DNA from: Streptomyces sp. NRRL F-6131
GTDB taxonomy: Bacteria > Actinomycetota > Actinomycetes > Streptomycetales > Streptomycetaceae
Assembly: GCA_000719695.1 (NCBI GenBank)
Contig: JOHN01000013.1
Span: forward strand, 124,001-188,000
Reading direction: 5' to 3'
DNA length: 64,000 nucleotides
The notes under the pieces: model-generated
The model's database searches: none
Told to the model about the DNA's origin: nothing
Seen by the model: the letters and a program-made list of their open reading frames with translations, nothing else
Translations under genes and position numbers: made by a program
Shown here: piece by piece, positions 9,294 through 18,720 of the stretch
Layout: the number at the start of each line of letters is the position of its first letter
Numbering within the stretch: the stretch's first letter is position 1

Positions 9294-9659
9294 TCAGCCG
9301 CGGCGCTCCCAGCGGTAGAATTCGCGCGCCATCGCGTCCTTCGGCCCCCGCCAGGTGGCCGGGTCGTACGCCTGGACGTACGCGGTGAGCGCGTCGCTGA
9401 CCGCCCGGAACTCGGGGTGGCCGACCACCTGGGCGACGGCCGGGCCGGGCGGGCGGTCCGCCTCGATGAGGTGCAGGTACACATCGCCGAACTGGAACAG
9501 GCTCCGCCCGGTCACGCCGATCAGGTGGGGGAGTTCGCCCCGGTTGTCGGAGTCGGCGAAGACCTCGGCGATGCCGGTGGCCGCGTCGGGCTTCATCCGG
9601 GCGACGATCAGGGCACGGTGGGTCTGCGCGGTCACGCGCTCGGTCGCGGGGGAGGCCAT
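9294..9659 (-). CDS. whiE-ORFVII: Polyketide cyclase of the TcmI type (spore pigment, whiE ORFVII-like)
   Basis: The 121-residue protein has the size and character of ferredoxin-like TcmI cyclases, which close the later rings of aromatic polyketides. Recognisable stretches are HRALIVARM near the N-terminus, GVTGRSLFQFGDVYLHLIE and HPEFRAVSDALTAYV. The ATG at 9659 lies 2 bases after the aromatase stop. It is the last gene of the - strand whiE-like operon, and this position matches the order of the known whiE cluster. Its expected substrate is the intermediate released after aromatase action. Confidence 0.88.
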   Translation of the reverse strand: MASPATERVTAQTHRALIVARMKPDAATGIAEVFADSDNRGELPHLIGVTGRSLFQFGDVYLHLIEADRPPGPAVAQVVGHPEFRAVSDALTAYVQAYDPATWRGPKDAMAREFYRWERRG

Positions 9660-9661
9660 GG

Positions 9662-10379
<718 letters not shown>

Positions 10380-10400
10380 GGGAGTGTCCCTTCGTTGCGA

Positions 10401-10440
10401 GCGAGTACGTGCGAGTACGTGCGTCTGCGTGCGGGTCCGT
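10401..10440. repeat. 10-bp tandem repeat in the CLF-ACP spacer
   Basis: Four successive decamers (GCGAGTACGT twice exactly, then GCGTCTGCGT and GCGGGTCCGT) fill the middle of the 98-base gap between the chain-length-factor stop and the ACP start. Confidence 0.8.
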
Positions 10441-10477
10441 GCGACCGCGGCCGGGTGCGCACGAGTGGTCGGGCGGG

Positions 10478-11719
10478 TCAGGCCGGTTCGCCGCGCCGGA
10501 GCACCAGCGCCGAGTTGGAACCCATCAGCCCGCGGCTGAGCACCAGGGCGGTGCGCAGTTCGGCCGGGCGGGCGCGGCCGGTCACCAGGGCGAGGTCGTG
10601 GGCGACCTCGGTGACGTTCGGGGTGGGCGGCAGCACGCCGTCCTCCATGGCAAGCACGGCGGCCGCCGCGTCCAGCGGCGGCGCCCCGCAGTAGGCCCGC
10701 CCGGTCCCGGCCTTGGGGGCGGTGACCGGGACCCGCTCGGCGTACGGGCCGAGCGCGTCGGCCAGCGCCAGCGCCTCGGCACGGTCGGCGGCCGGGACCC
10801 CCAGGGCGTCGGCGAAGACCACGTCGACCTCCTCGGGGGAGATCCTGGCCCGGTCGAGGGCGATCCGGATCGCCGCGGCCAGCCCCTCCCGGGACTCCGC
10901 CCAGCGGGAGGCGCCGGTGAAGGTGGCGCCGTGCCCGGCGACGTACGCCCGGACGGCGGCCCCGCGCCGGCGGGCGGTCTCCTCGTCCTCCAGCAGCAGC
11001 ATCGCGCCGCCCTCGGCGGGGGCGAAGCCGGCCGCGTCGGGGGAGAACGGCAGGTAGGCCCGGTCGGGCCGGTCGGCGAGGCTCAGTTCGGGGTACCCGA
11101 GCTGGCAGACCATCGAGTACGGCGCGAGCGGGGCCTCGGCGGCGCCGACCACCACCGCGTCGGTGCCGTGCTCGACGGACCGGGCGGCGTGCGCGATCGC
11201 GTCCAGGCCGCCGGCCTCGTCGCTGGCCACCACCCCGCACGGGCCCTTGTAGCCGCCGCGGATCGACACCTGGCCGGTGCTGGCCGCGTAGAACCACGCG
11301 ATGGACTGGTAGGGGCCGACGAACTGCGGTCCCTTGCCCCACAGTTGCTGCAGTTCGCCCTGGCCGAACTCGCCGCCGCCGGAGCCGGCCGCGGTCACCA
11401 CACCGACCGCGTACGGGTTCCCGGGGTCGGCGACGAAGCCGGCGTCCGCCACCGCCTGGTCGGCGGCGGCCATCGCGTAGTGCGTGAACCGGTCGGTCTG
11501 CACCAGATGGCGGCTGTCGATGACGGCCTGCGGGTCGAAGTCCCGCACCTGGCCCGCGATGCGCAGGGGGAGGTCCGCGCAGCCCTCGCGGGATATCCGG
11601 TCGAGGACGCTCACGCCCTGCCGGGTGGCCTTCCAGAAGGCGTCGGCCCCCACGCCGTTCGGCGCCACCACTCCCAGGCCGGTGACCACGGCCCGGCGGA
11701 CCTGTTGACGTGACGTCAT
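10478..11719 (-). CDS. whiE-ORFIV: Ketosynthase beta / chain-length factor (whiE ORFIV-like)
   Basis: The 413-residue protein pairs with KS-alpha and sets the number of malonyl units condensed. It has the thiolase fold without the catalytic Cys: where KS-alpha has Cys170 before TSGLDA, this protein has Glu168 before AGGLDA. Most chain-length factors have Gln there, so Glu is a small oddity that may alter or abolish the decarboxylase role attributed to that Gln. Start ATG 11719 lies 5 bases after the KS-alpha stop, and the overlong frame upstream of it belongs to the KS-alpha region. Gene order and size fit a whiE-type minimal PKS. Confidence 0.93.
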   Translation of the reverse strand: MTSRQQVRRAVVTGLGVVAPNGVGADAFWKATRQGVSVLDRISREGCADLPLRIAGQVRDFDPQAVIDSRHLVQTDRFTHYAMAAADQAVADAGFVADPGNPYAVGVVTAAGSGGGEFGQGELQQLWGKGPQFVGPYQSIAWFYAASTGQVSIRGGYKGPCGVVASDEAGGLDAIAHAARSVEHGTDAVVVGAAEAPLAPYSMVCQLGYPELSLADRPDRAYLPFSPDAAGFAPAEGGAMLLLEDEETARRRGAAVRAYVAGHGATFTGASRWAESREGLAAAIRIALDRARISPEEVDVVFADALGVPAADRAEALALADALGPYAERVPVTAPKAGTGRAYCGAPPLDAAAAVLAMEDGVLPPTPNVTEVAHDLALVTGRARPAELRTALVLSRGLMGSNSALVLRRGEPA

Positions 11720-11724
11720 GGATC

Positions 11725-12984
11725 TCACCCCGTTCTTGTGAGCACGACGGCGGACTGGAATCCGCCGAATCCGCTGCCGACCGAGAGGATGTGGCGCAGC
11801 GGCATCTCCCGGGCGGTGCGCGGCACGTAGTCCAGGTCGCACTCCGGGTCGGGTGTCTCGTAGTTGGCGGTCGGCGGCACCACGCCGCGGTCCAGTGCGA
11901 GGGTGCAGGCGACCACCTCGATCGCGCCGATCGCGCCGAGCGAGTGCCCGACCATCGACTTGATCGAGCTCATCGGCGTCCGGTAGGCGTGCTCGCCGAG
12001 CGAGCGCTTGACGGCCGCCGTCTCGTGCCGGTCGTTCTGCTTGGTGCCCGAGCCGTGCGCGTTGACGTAGTCGACCGCGGTGCGGTCGACCCGGGCGTGG
12101 TCCAGGGCGTGGTCGATCGCCCGGGACATCTCCAGCCCCTCCTGGGTGAGGCCGGTCATGTGGTAGGCGTTGCCGAAGGTGGCGAAGCCGCCGATCTCGC
12201 CGTAGATCCGGGCGCCGCGCCGCCGGGCGTGCTCCAGTTCCTCCAGCACCAGGACGGCGCCGCCCTCGCCGAGCACGAAGCCGTCCCGGTGGGCGTCGAA
12301 CGGCCGGGAGGCGTGGGCCGGGTCGTCGTTGCGTTCGCTGGTGGCCTTGATGGCGTCGAAGCAGGCGACGGTGATCGGCGAGATCGGGGAGTCGGACGCG
12401 CCGGCGATGCAGATGTCGGCCCGGCCGTCCTCGACCGTCTGGAAGGCGTAGCCGATGGCGTCCAGGCCCGAGGTGCAACCGGTGGAGACGGTCTGCACCG
12501 GGCCGTGTGCGCCGGTCCGTTCGGCGACCGCCGAGGCGAGCGTGCTGGGCGCGAAGGCCCGGTGCAGCTGCGGTTCGGCGAGCCGGTGGTCCACGTCCCA
12601 GCGGGCGCCGCCGGCGCTGACCAGGGCGTAGTCGTGCTCCAGCCGGGTGGTGCCGCCGACGGCGGTGCCGAGCGAGACGGCGATCCGCCACGGGTCCTCG
12701 GCGGCCAGGTCGAGGCCGGCGTCGGCGATCGCCTCGTCGGTCGCGACCATGGCGAACTGGACGTACCGGTCGGCCCGTTGGACGTCGTCCGGGCCGAGGC
12801 CGTGGGCCGCCGGGTCGAAGTCGCACTCGGCGGCGATCCGGGACCGGAACCCGGCGGGGTCGAAGAGCGTGATGCCCCGGGTCGCCGTCCGCCCGGTGGT
12901 GAGGAGGTCCCAGAACGCCGGGACTCCGACTCCGCCGGGCGCGACCACGCCGATTCCGGTGACGGCGACCCGCCGCCGGCTCAC
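11725..12984 (-). CDS. whiE-ORFIII: Ketosynthase alpha of type II polyketide synthase (whiE ORFIII-like)
   Basis: The 419-residue condensing enzyme has the complete triad: Cys170 in [10 protein letters not shown], His310 in [11 protein letters not shown] and His347 in VGHSLGAIG. It catalyses Claisen condensations of malonyl-ACP with the chain-length factor as heterodimer. The GTG start overlaps the cupin stop by 4 bases (GTGA). The motif set is typical of spore-pigment and aromatic-antibiotic KS-alpha; the spore-pigment assignment rests on the flanking genes. Confidence 0.95.
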   Translation of the reverse strand: MSRRRVAVTGIGVVAPGGVGVPAFWDLLTTGRTATRGITLFDPAGFRSRIAAECDFDPAAHGLGPDDVQRADRYVQFAMVATDEAIADAGLDLAAEDPWRIAVSLGTAVGGTTRLEHDYALVSAGGARWDVDHRLAEPQLHRAFAPSTLASAVAERTGAHGPVQTVSTGCTSGLDAIGYAFQTVEDGRADICIAGASDSPISPITVACFDAIKATSERNDDPAHASRPFDAHRDGFVLGEGGAVLVLEELEHARRRGARIYGEIGGFATFGNAYHMTGLTQEGLEMSRAIDHALDHARVDRTAVDYVNAHGSGTKQNDRHETAAVKRSLGEHAYRTPMSSIKSMVGHSLGAIGAIEVVACTLALDRGVVPPTANYETPDPECDLDYVPRTAREMPLRHILSVGSGFGGFQSAVVLTRTG

Positions 12985-13415
12985 GAGGCCACCTTGGCGT
13001 GTTCCGGCGGGCCGGCGTCGACCGCCGCCTCGGTCTCCTCGGTGTCCACGTGGCCGAGCTCCGGGCGCGGGGCCAGCGGACCGAGGTGGAAGACCATCTT
13101 GGCCACGGTGTCGCCGACGTTGCGGAACCGGTGGCGCATGTTGATCGGGATCATCAGGCCCTGCTCGGGCTTGAGGATCCGGGTCGAGCCGTCCAGGTCC
13201 ACCTCCAGGTCGCCGGTGACGACGAAGACGAACTCCTCGGAGTATGGGTGGTAGTGCTCGCCGATCCGCTCGCCGGGCTGCACGATGGCCAGCCCCATGA
13301 ACCCGCTGGTGGCGCCGCAGGTGGTCGGGGTGAGCATGGCGCGCAGGTCGCCGCCGCGCCGGCGGTTCTCCGGGGCCTCGGAGACGTGCACGATCCGTGG
13401 GTACTGCGTGGACAT
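12981..13415 (-). CDS. whiE-ORFII: Cupin-fold protein of the spore-pigment cluster (whiE ORFII-like)
   Basis: The protein has 144 residues with a single cupin domain: [17 protein letters not shown] (metal-ligand motif 1 with two His and a Glu) and the later HRFRNVG motif. TcmJ-like cupins accompany aromatic polyketide synthases and help yield or ring formation; the exact reaction is not established. ATG 13415; stop shared with the KS-alpha start. Confidence 0.9.
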   Translation of the reverse strand: MSTQYPRIVHVSEAPENRRRGGDLRAMLTPTTCGATSGFMGLAIVQPGERIGEHYHPYSEEFVFVVTGDLEVDLDGSTRILKPEQGLMIPINMRHRFRNVGDTVAKMVFHLGPLAPRPELGHVDTEETEAAVDAGPPEHAKVAS

Positions 13416-13435
13416 GGTTTCTTCCTTCTTGCCGA

Positions 13436-13530
13436 GTTCTGCTGCCGGGTTCTGGTGCCGGGTCCTGTCGCGTCCTGCCTGGTTCCTCCGGGGTTCCGGT
13501 CCGGGGCCGCCGACGCGGGCGGCCGGACCG
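13436..13530 (-). promoter_or_regulatory. Repeat-rich spacer and hairpin between whiE ORFI- and ORFII-like genes
   Basis: The 133-base spacer holds degenerate GTTCTG/GTCCTG repeats (two 13-mers at 13436-13461, then decamers to 13491). Next to them is a GC hairpin at 13497-13530 (stem of 11 pairs with a 2-base bulge). It could lower transcription into the minimal PKS genes or mark an internal 5' end. Confidence 0.5.
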
Positions 13531-13548
13531 CGGGGGCCCGTCGCCGGG

Positions 13549-14715
13549 TCAGGAGTCCTGCGAGGTGCGGTCGGTGATCGGGTTCATGGCGCGGGCCGCG
13601 AGGAAGGCGCGCAGTCCGGCGTCGGTCCGCAGGTCGACCTCCGGGCCGAGGTCGAGCAGCCGGCCCAGGACGGTGGCCTCCCGCTCGCCGGCGATGCCCA
13701 GCGCCGCCGCCGGGTCGGCCTCCGGCGGCACCCGCAGGTCCACCAGCCGGACGACGACGTCGTCCCGGTGGAAGACGGTGCCGGCCGCGACCGGGCCGGT
13801 CGGGTCGACGGTGGCGAGCTCGTCGTGGTCGGCGAGCAGGTCGGTGACCGCCTGTCCGTTGCCGGGCTTCACCGGGTACAGCACGGCGTGCCGGTGCGGG
13901 CGCCCGGCGGCCGGGGAGCCGGCGACGGCCTGGTTCTCGGCGGGCAGCGCGGCCCGGGCGAAGAAGGCGCGCGCCGCCTGCGGGTCGCCCAGCTGGCGGG
14001 CCTCCTCCAGGTACGGGTTGATCGCCTCCTCGACGGCCCGCACCTCGGGCTGCATGGCGACGTGCCGCAGCGCGTCGCCGAGGCTGCCGATCACCTCGAC
14101 CGCGCGGACCACCCGGTTGCCGTGCATGAACAGGGAGGTGCGGCGCAGCCGAGTGGTCTCGTCGACCTCGGCCCGGGGGGAGGTGTAGCCGGACAGGATC
14201 CGGGCCACCTCGGGCTCGCTGCCGGGCTTGACGGTGAAGGTCAGCGCGTGCCGGACCACGCCGTCCGGGCCGGGGTCGGCCTTGGGCGGGCCGACCTGCC
14301 CGGCGGGGGCGGTGCGCGGCAGGTCGGACGGCACGTCCAGCGGCGCCCGGGTGCCGGTGGCGCCGGCGGCGGAGGTCTCGCGCAGGACGACGTAGCGCAG
14401 CGAGCGGAAGGTGTCGCTGACGCAGCCGTGCATGGGCTTGACCATCTCGCGGTGGGCCGGGCTGTCGACCCACTGCAGGAAGGTCTCCTGGTCCTCCCAC
14501 TCGCTGGTGATGAGCCACTGCCGGGGGTCGTTGATGGACTGGCAGAGCTGGTCGCTGACGTGACCGGGCACGGAGGCGACCTGGTGGCGGAGGTTCTCGT
14601 ACACGTCCATGAAGCGCTGCTGGGCGCCGTCCTGGATCTCCAGCATCAGCACCACCCGCAGGCGGGTCTCGGAGGGGGAGTGCTGCCGCGCGGGCGGTTC
14701 GGACAGAGTCGTCAT
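13549..14715 (-). CDS. whiE-ORFI: SchA/CurD-domain protein (whiE ORFI-like)
   Basis: The 388-residue protein starts the spore-pigment operon. It has an N-terminal antibiotic-biosynthesis-monooxygenase-like segment (residues about 20-110: [29 protein letters not shown]) and two further related ferredoxin-like segments ([30 protein letters not shown]). This fits the SchA/CurD family found in whiE-type clusters; its biochemical role is not settled. The ATG at 14715 follows the 315-base divergent region shared with the hydroxylase. Confidence 0.85.
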   Translation of the reverse strand: MTTLSEPPARQHSPSETRLRVVLMLEIQDGAQQRFMDVYENLRHQVASVPGHVSDQLCQSINDPRQWLITSEWEDQETFLQWVDSPAHREMVKPMHGCVSDTFRSLRYVVLRETSAAGATGTRAPLDVPSDLPRTAPAGQVGPPKADPGPDGVVRHALTFTVKPGSEPEVARILSGYTSPRAEVDETTRLRRTSLFMHGNRVVRAVEVIGSLGDALRHVAMQPEVRAVEEAINPYLEEARQLGDPQAARAFFARAALPAENQAVAGSPAAGRPHRHAVLYPVKPGNGQAVTDLLADHDELATVDPTGPVAAGTVFHRDDVVVRLVDLRVPPEADPAAALGIAGEREATVLGRLLDLGPEVDLRTDAGLRAFLAARAMNPITDRTSQDS

Positions 14716-15030
14716 GATCCACTTTCTGCTTCTGGGCCGCACGCGTCGGGGGCCGCGTGCGGCGGCTCCGGTGCCGGAGGGGCCGGGTCGTCGCCGGCTG
14801 GTCCCCGGCGGGGGAGGGTGCTGAGGTGGCGGTCGGCCACCAGGCCTGAGGTCGATCGTGCGCGGCGCTCCCGGGTGGCGCGAGATATGCGGGCCATCCG
14901 GGCGACGAATCGCCAGAACCGCCTCGGCGCGGGGGACGGTAGGACCGGGCCGTCGTGTCCGCGGACCCCGGCGGGGGTCGCGCCGCGCCCCGCATTCGGC
15001 CCAGAACTCCCGTACAGGCTGGAGCAATTG
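14716..15030. promoter_or_regulatory. Divergent control region of the spore-pigment cluster
   Basis: This gene-free stretch separates the - strand pigment operon from the + strand hydroxylase, the same arrangement as the known whiE P1/P2 promoters. A perfect 10-bp inverted repeat (14736-14745 with 14754-14763) lies 20 bases upstream of the first operon gene and may form a leader hairpin. I could not assign -10/-35 elements with confidence; in S. coelicolor whiE transcription depends on late-sporulation sigma factors, so non-housekeeping boxes are expected. Confidence 0.6.
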
Positions 15031-16656
15031 ATGAATCCGAAGGTGGACGACCGGGTACCGGTCCTGATCGTCGGCGGCTCGTTGGTCGGGCTGTCGGCGG
15101 CACTCTTCCTGGGCCGACTGGGTGTCAGGCACCTGCTGGTCGAGAAGCACGCCGACACCTCGCACCACCCGCGTGGCCGAGGCAACAACGTCCGGACGAT
15201 GGAGCTGTACCGGGTGGCCGGGATCGAGGCGGCGATCCGCGAGGCGGCGTCCGTCCTGGCGCCGAACCACGGCATCCTCCAGGCCCCCTCGCTGACCGGC
15301 GAGGAGCAGGAGTGGCTGTTCCGCGAGATCGACCCGGGCGGCCGGCTGGCCCGGTTCAGCCCCAGCTCCTGGTGCCTGTGCAGCCAGAACGACCTGGAGC
15401 CGGTGCTCCGCCGCTCGGCCCGGGAGCTGGGCGCGGACATCCGCTTCAGCACCGAGCTGCTCTCCTTCGAGCAGGACGCCGAGGGGGTGACGGCGCTGCT
15501 GCGCAGCCGGGAGACCGGGGAGGAGCGGGTCGTCCGGGCGCAGTACCTGATCGCGGCGGACGGCCCGCGCAGCCCGTCCCGCACCCGGCTGGGCATCGGC
15601 CAGACCGGTCAGGGCGAGCTGTTCCACAACGTCAGCATCACCTTCCGGGCGAAGCGGCTGGCCGAGGTGGTCGGCGACCGCCACTTCATCGCCTGCTACC
15701 TCACCGACCCGGAGGCGGACGGCGCGCTGCTGCCGGTCGACAACCGCGAGGAGTGGGTGTTCCACGCGCCGTGGCACCCGGAGCGCGGCGAGCCGCTGGA
15801 GGCGTTCACCGACGAGCGCTGCGCCCGGCACATCCGGGCCGCGGTCGGGATGCCCGAGCTCGACGTCGAGGTGACCGGGAAGGCGCCGTGGCACGCGGCC
15901 GAGCGGGTGGCCGAACGCTACGGGGCCGGGCGGGTGTTCCTGGCCGGGGACTCGGCGCACGAGATGTCCCCGACCGGCGCCTTCGGCTCGAACACCGGGA
16001 TCCAGGACGCGCACAACCTGGCCTGGAAGCTCGCCGCGGTGCTCTGCGGCTGGGCCGGCCCGGGTCTGCTGGAGACCTACGAGCAGGAGCGCCGCCCGGT
16101 GGCGCAGGTGACCGGCGAGCGGGCCTCGGCCCGTTCCGCGGAGCACAGCCACCCGGGCTACGCGGTGGTGCCGGGCGTCGGCCGGCAGGCCGGGGTGCTG
16201 GCGGTGGCGCTCGGCTACCGCTACCCGCGGGGCGCGGTGGCGGGCACCGACCCGGCCGGTCCGGTGGTGCCGGAGGCCTTCGAGTCGGCGGGCGAGCCGG
16301 GCAGCCGGGCGCCGCACCAGTGGCTGCTGCGGGCCGGGGTCCGGCTCTCCACCCTCGACCTCTACGAGCAGACGATGGTGCTGCTGACCGGTTCGGAGGG
16401 CGCGGCCTGGCAGGAGGGCGCCCGGCGGGCGGCGGACCGGCTGGCCGTCCCGCTGGACGCCTACCGGATCGGCGACGGAGCGGACGACGACCTGGCCCCC
16501 GAGCCGGGCGCGGACTTCGCCGCGGTGCACGGCATCCGGCCCGCCGGCGCACTGCTCGTCCGCCCGGACGGCTTCGTCGCCTGGCGCTCCGAGGGCCCGG
16601 TCGAGGACCCGGCGGGCACGGTGGGGCGCGCCCTGCGCGAGGTGCTCTCGCTCTAG
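15031..16656 (+). CDS. whiE-ORFVIII: FAD-dependent aromatic polyketide hydroxylase (whiE ORFVIII-like)
   Basis: The 541-residue class A flavin monooxygenase is predicted to hydroxylate the pigment polyketide. FAD marks are VGGSLVGLSAALFL (dinucleotide fold, near residue 14), ADGPRSPSR (DG motif) and AGDSAHEMSPTGAFGSNTG (GD motif, about 308). The C-terminus has a thioredoxin-like tail ending LVRPDGFVAWRS, as in PgaE/RdmE-type enzymes. The ATG at 15031 has a GGCTGGAG ribosome site upstream; the longer open frame before it is antisense to the operon and is rejected. Transcribed away from the pigment operon, as in whiE. Confidence 0.92.
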   Translation: MNPKVDDRVPVLIVGGSLVGLSAALFLGRLGVRHLLVEKHADTSHHPRGRGNNVRTMELYRVAGIEAAIREAASVLAPNHGILQAPSLTGEEQEWLFREIDPGGRLARFSPSSWCLCSQNDLEPVLRRSARELGADIRFSTELLSFEQDAEGVTALLRSRETGEERVVRAQYLIAADGPRSPSRTRLGIGQTGQGELFHNVSITFRAKRLAEVVGDRHFIACYLTDPEADGALLPVDNREEWVFHAPWHPERGEPLEAFTDERCARHIRAAVGMPELDVEVTGKAPWHAAERVAERYGAGRVFLAGDSAHEMSPTGAFGSNTGIQDAHNLAWKLAAVLCGWAGPGLLETYEQERRPVAQVTGERASARSAEHSHPGYAVVPGVGRQAGVLAVALGYRYPRGAVAGTDPAGPVVPEAFESAGEPGSRAPHQWLLRAGVRLSTLDLYEQTMVLLTGSEGAAWQEGARRAADRLAVPLDAYRIGDGADDDLAPEPGADFAAVHGIRPAGALLVRPDGFVAWRSEGPVEDPAGTVGRALREVLSL

Positions 16657-16676
16657 GCTCCTTGGCCGTGACAGCG

Positions 16677-16713
16677 GGACGGGCCCGCCGGTGCGCAACC
16701 GGCGGGCCCGTCC
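16677..16713. terminator. Bidirectional terminator between hydroxylase and permease genes
   Basis: A perfect 16-bp stem (16677-16692 with 16698-16713) closes loop GCGCA between two convergent genes. Confidence 0.85.
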
Positions 16714-16732
16714 TGTGGGGTGGTGGTGGGGG

Positions 16733-18394
16733 TCAGTGACCGCCCGCGTCGACCACCTCGACGTCCTCGATGTTCTGCTCGATGACCTCGGCGGGCAGCG
16801 CGACCCGGATCGCCCAGTAGTAGATGGCCAGGGAGAAGACGGCGACTCCCGCCATGTCCCACCACATCGGGATCCGGCCGGTGCCCTCGCCGAAGCCGCC
16901 CTGCCAGGAGATCAGGCCGAGGCCGAGCAGGTAGACCGGCAGCCACTGGGCGGCCCGCAGGTCCATCCGGGGGGCGTTCGGCAGGCCCTTGCGGGTGGCG
17001 TAGGCGGCGTAGCTGCCGAGCAGGACGTAGCCGACGACGATCGCGATGCCCAGGCGGGACAGGGTGTGCCAGCCGGACCAGTAGATGATCAGGCTGGAGA
17101 CCACGAACGAGGCCGGGGCGATCGCCGCGCCGCCGGGCAGGCGGTACGAGCGCTCGCGGTGCGGCAGCCGGCGGCGCAGCGCGCCGAAGGCCAGCGGGGC
17201 GCCGGCGTACATCAGCACGCTGGCGGAGACGATGAAGCCGACCAGCTCCTGCCAGCTCGGGAAGGGCAGGAAGCAGATGACACCGGTGACGAACGACATG
17301 ACCAGGCCGAACCACGGCGTGCCGCGCTTGTCGACGCGCTCGAAGAGCTGCGGCGCGTAGCCGTTCTTGCTCAGGCCGTACGCGATGCGCGAGGTCGAGG
17401 TGGTGTAGATGAGGCCGGTGCCGCCGGGGGAGACGATGGCGTCGAAGTACAGCACCCAGGCCAGCCAGCCCAGGCCGACCAGGGTGGCGAGGCCGGCGAA
17501 GGGGCCGTCGATGCCGGGGAAGTCCAGCTTGTCCCAGCCGTTGGCGAAGGAGGCGGCGGGCAGCGCGGCGATGAAGACGACCTGCAGCAGCACGTAGATG
17601 ACGGTGCCGATGGCGACCGAGCCGAGCACGGCGCGGGGGATGTCGCGCTTGGGGTTCTTGCTCTCGCCGGCCAGCTGGATGGCCTGCTCGAAGCCGAGCA
17701 GGGCGAAGATGATGCCGCTGGCGCTGACCGCGGTGAGCACGCCCTTGATGCCGAACGGGGCGAAGCCGTGCGAGCTGAAGTTGGAGCCGTGGAAGTTGGT
17801 CACGGCGAGCACGAAGATCGCGAACAGCGGGACGAAGATCTTCAGCCAGGTGGTGGCGCTGTTGGTGCGGGCGAGCACCCGGACGCCGAGGAAGTTGACC
17901 GCGACGAACAGGCCCATCAGCAGCACGGCGACCACGAAGCCGCTGGGGGTGAGGGTCCCGTTCTCGTTGAGCAGGTTCTTCGCGAACTCCCAGTGCCCCG
18001 CGTAGCCGATCATCGCCTCGACCTCGATCGGGGCGACGGTGGCGGCCTGGAGCCAGGAGAACCAGCCGAACGACATGCCCGCCAGGCCGCCGAAGGCGTA
18101 GTGCGGGTAGCGCGCCGTGCCGCCGGCGACGGGGAACATCCCGCCGAGCTCGGCGTGCACGAAGGCGAGCAGCACGATGGCGACCGCGCCGATGCCCCAG
18201 GAGATGAGCGCCGCGGGGCCGGCGACGACGACGGCGTTCTTGGCGCCGTAGAGCCAACCCGAGCCGATGATCGAGCCGACCGAGGCCCACATGAGGCCGA
18301 TGAGGCCGATCTCGCGGCGGAGCGACCGGTGGGTGGTGGTGCCGGTGGTGCCGGTGCTCGAGCCGGGCGGGGAGAGCTGGTTGAGGGAGGCCAT
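16733..18394 (-). CDS. APC-family amino acid permease
   Basis: The 553-residue protein has about twelve hydrophobic segments. The first contains SVGSIIGSGWLYGAK, the glycine-rich helix-1 break of APC transporters. GLFVAVNFLGVRV and ALLGFEQAIQLAGESKNPKRDIP are further family stretches. The start ATG 18394 (MASLNQLSPPG) is preferred over a GTG-type start farther upstream because the extra residues are low-complexity and lie in the promoter region. The substrate is probably an amino acid or related amine; specificity cannot be read. No link to the pigment cluster is evident beyond adjacency. Confidence 0.88.
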   Translation of the reverse strand: MASLNQLSPPGSSTGTTGTTTHRSLRREIGLIGLMWASVGSIIGSGWLYGAKNAVVVAGPAALISWGIGAVAIVLLAFVHAELGGMFPVAGGTARYPHYAFGGLAGMSFGWFSWLQAATVAPIEVEAMIGYAGHWEFAKNLLNENGTLTPSGFVVAVLLMGLFVAVNFLGVRVLARTNSATTWLKIFVPLFAIFVLAVTNFHGSNFSSHGFAPFGIKGVLTAVSASGIIFALLGFEQAIQLAGESKNPKRDIPRAVLGSVAIGTVIYVLLQVVFIAALPAASFANGWDKLDFPGIDGPFAGLATLVGLGWLAWVLYFDAIVSPGGTGLIYTTSTSRIAYGLSKNGYAPQLFERVDKRGTPWFGLVMSFVTGVICFLPFPSWQELVGFIVSASVLMYAGAPLAFGALRRRLPHRERSYRLPGGAAIAPASFVVSSLIIYWSGWHTLSRLGIAIVVGYVLLGSYAAYATRKGLPNAPRMDLRAAQWLPVYLLGLGLISWQGGFGEGTGRIPMWWDMAGVAVFSLAIYYWAIRVALPAEVIEQNIEDVEVVDAGGH

Positions 18395-18502
18395 GCGCAA
18401 TCTCTCTGTGCTGTGGGGGCTCCGGCCGTGCGGAGCGCGGAGAGTTGCCACACAGTAGGCGTATTCATAGACCTCTGCACAGATTTCATTACTGAATGTT
18501 TA

Positions 18503-18532
18503 CCTACTTCGCGGGATATTCCCGCAGGTAGG
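18503..18532. promoter_or_regulatory. Compound palindrome in the permease/DUF2254 divergent region
   Basis: Nested inverted repeats: outer CCTAC/GTAGG arms and an inner GCGGGA-TAT-TCCCGC. They lie in the AT-richer part of the 326-base gene-free stretch 18395-18720, about 110 bases upstream of the permease start. A dimeric repressor or activator site is plausible. The rest of that stretch shows a TAGCCT box at about 18709, so close to ATG 18721 that the DUF2254 mRNA may be leaderless. Confidence 0.5.
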
Positions 18533-18720
18533 AGGCCATGTGTTCATGTGCCCGTTACGTGACTCGCGAGTAGTTCCGGTATTTGAGCGCGAATTGAGCC
18601 TCGCTCCGTACCCGTGCACAATAGACGGCCCACGGGGTCATAGAAATCGGCTGGATCGCATAGAAATACCGCTGCGTGGCGTGACGGGGCCGGTCGCGGC
18701 CGGAGACCTAGCCTGGGGCG

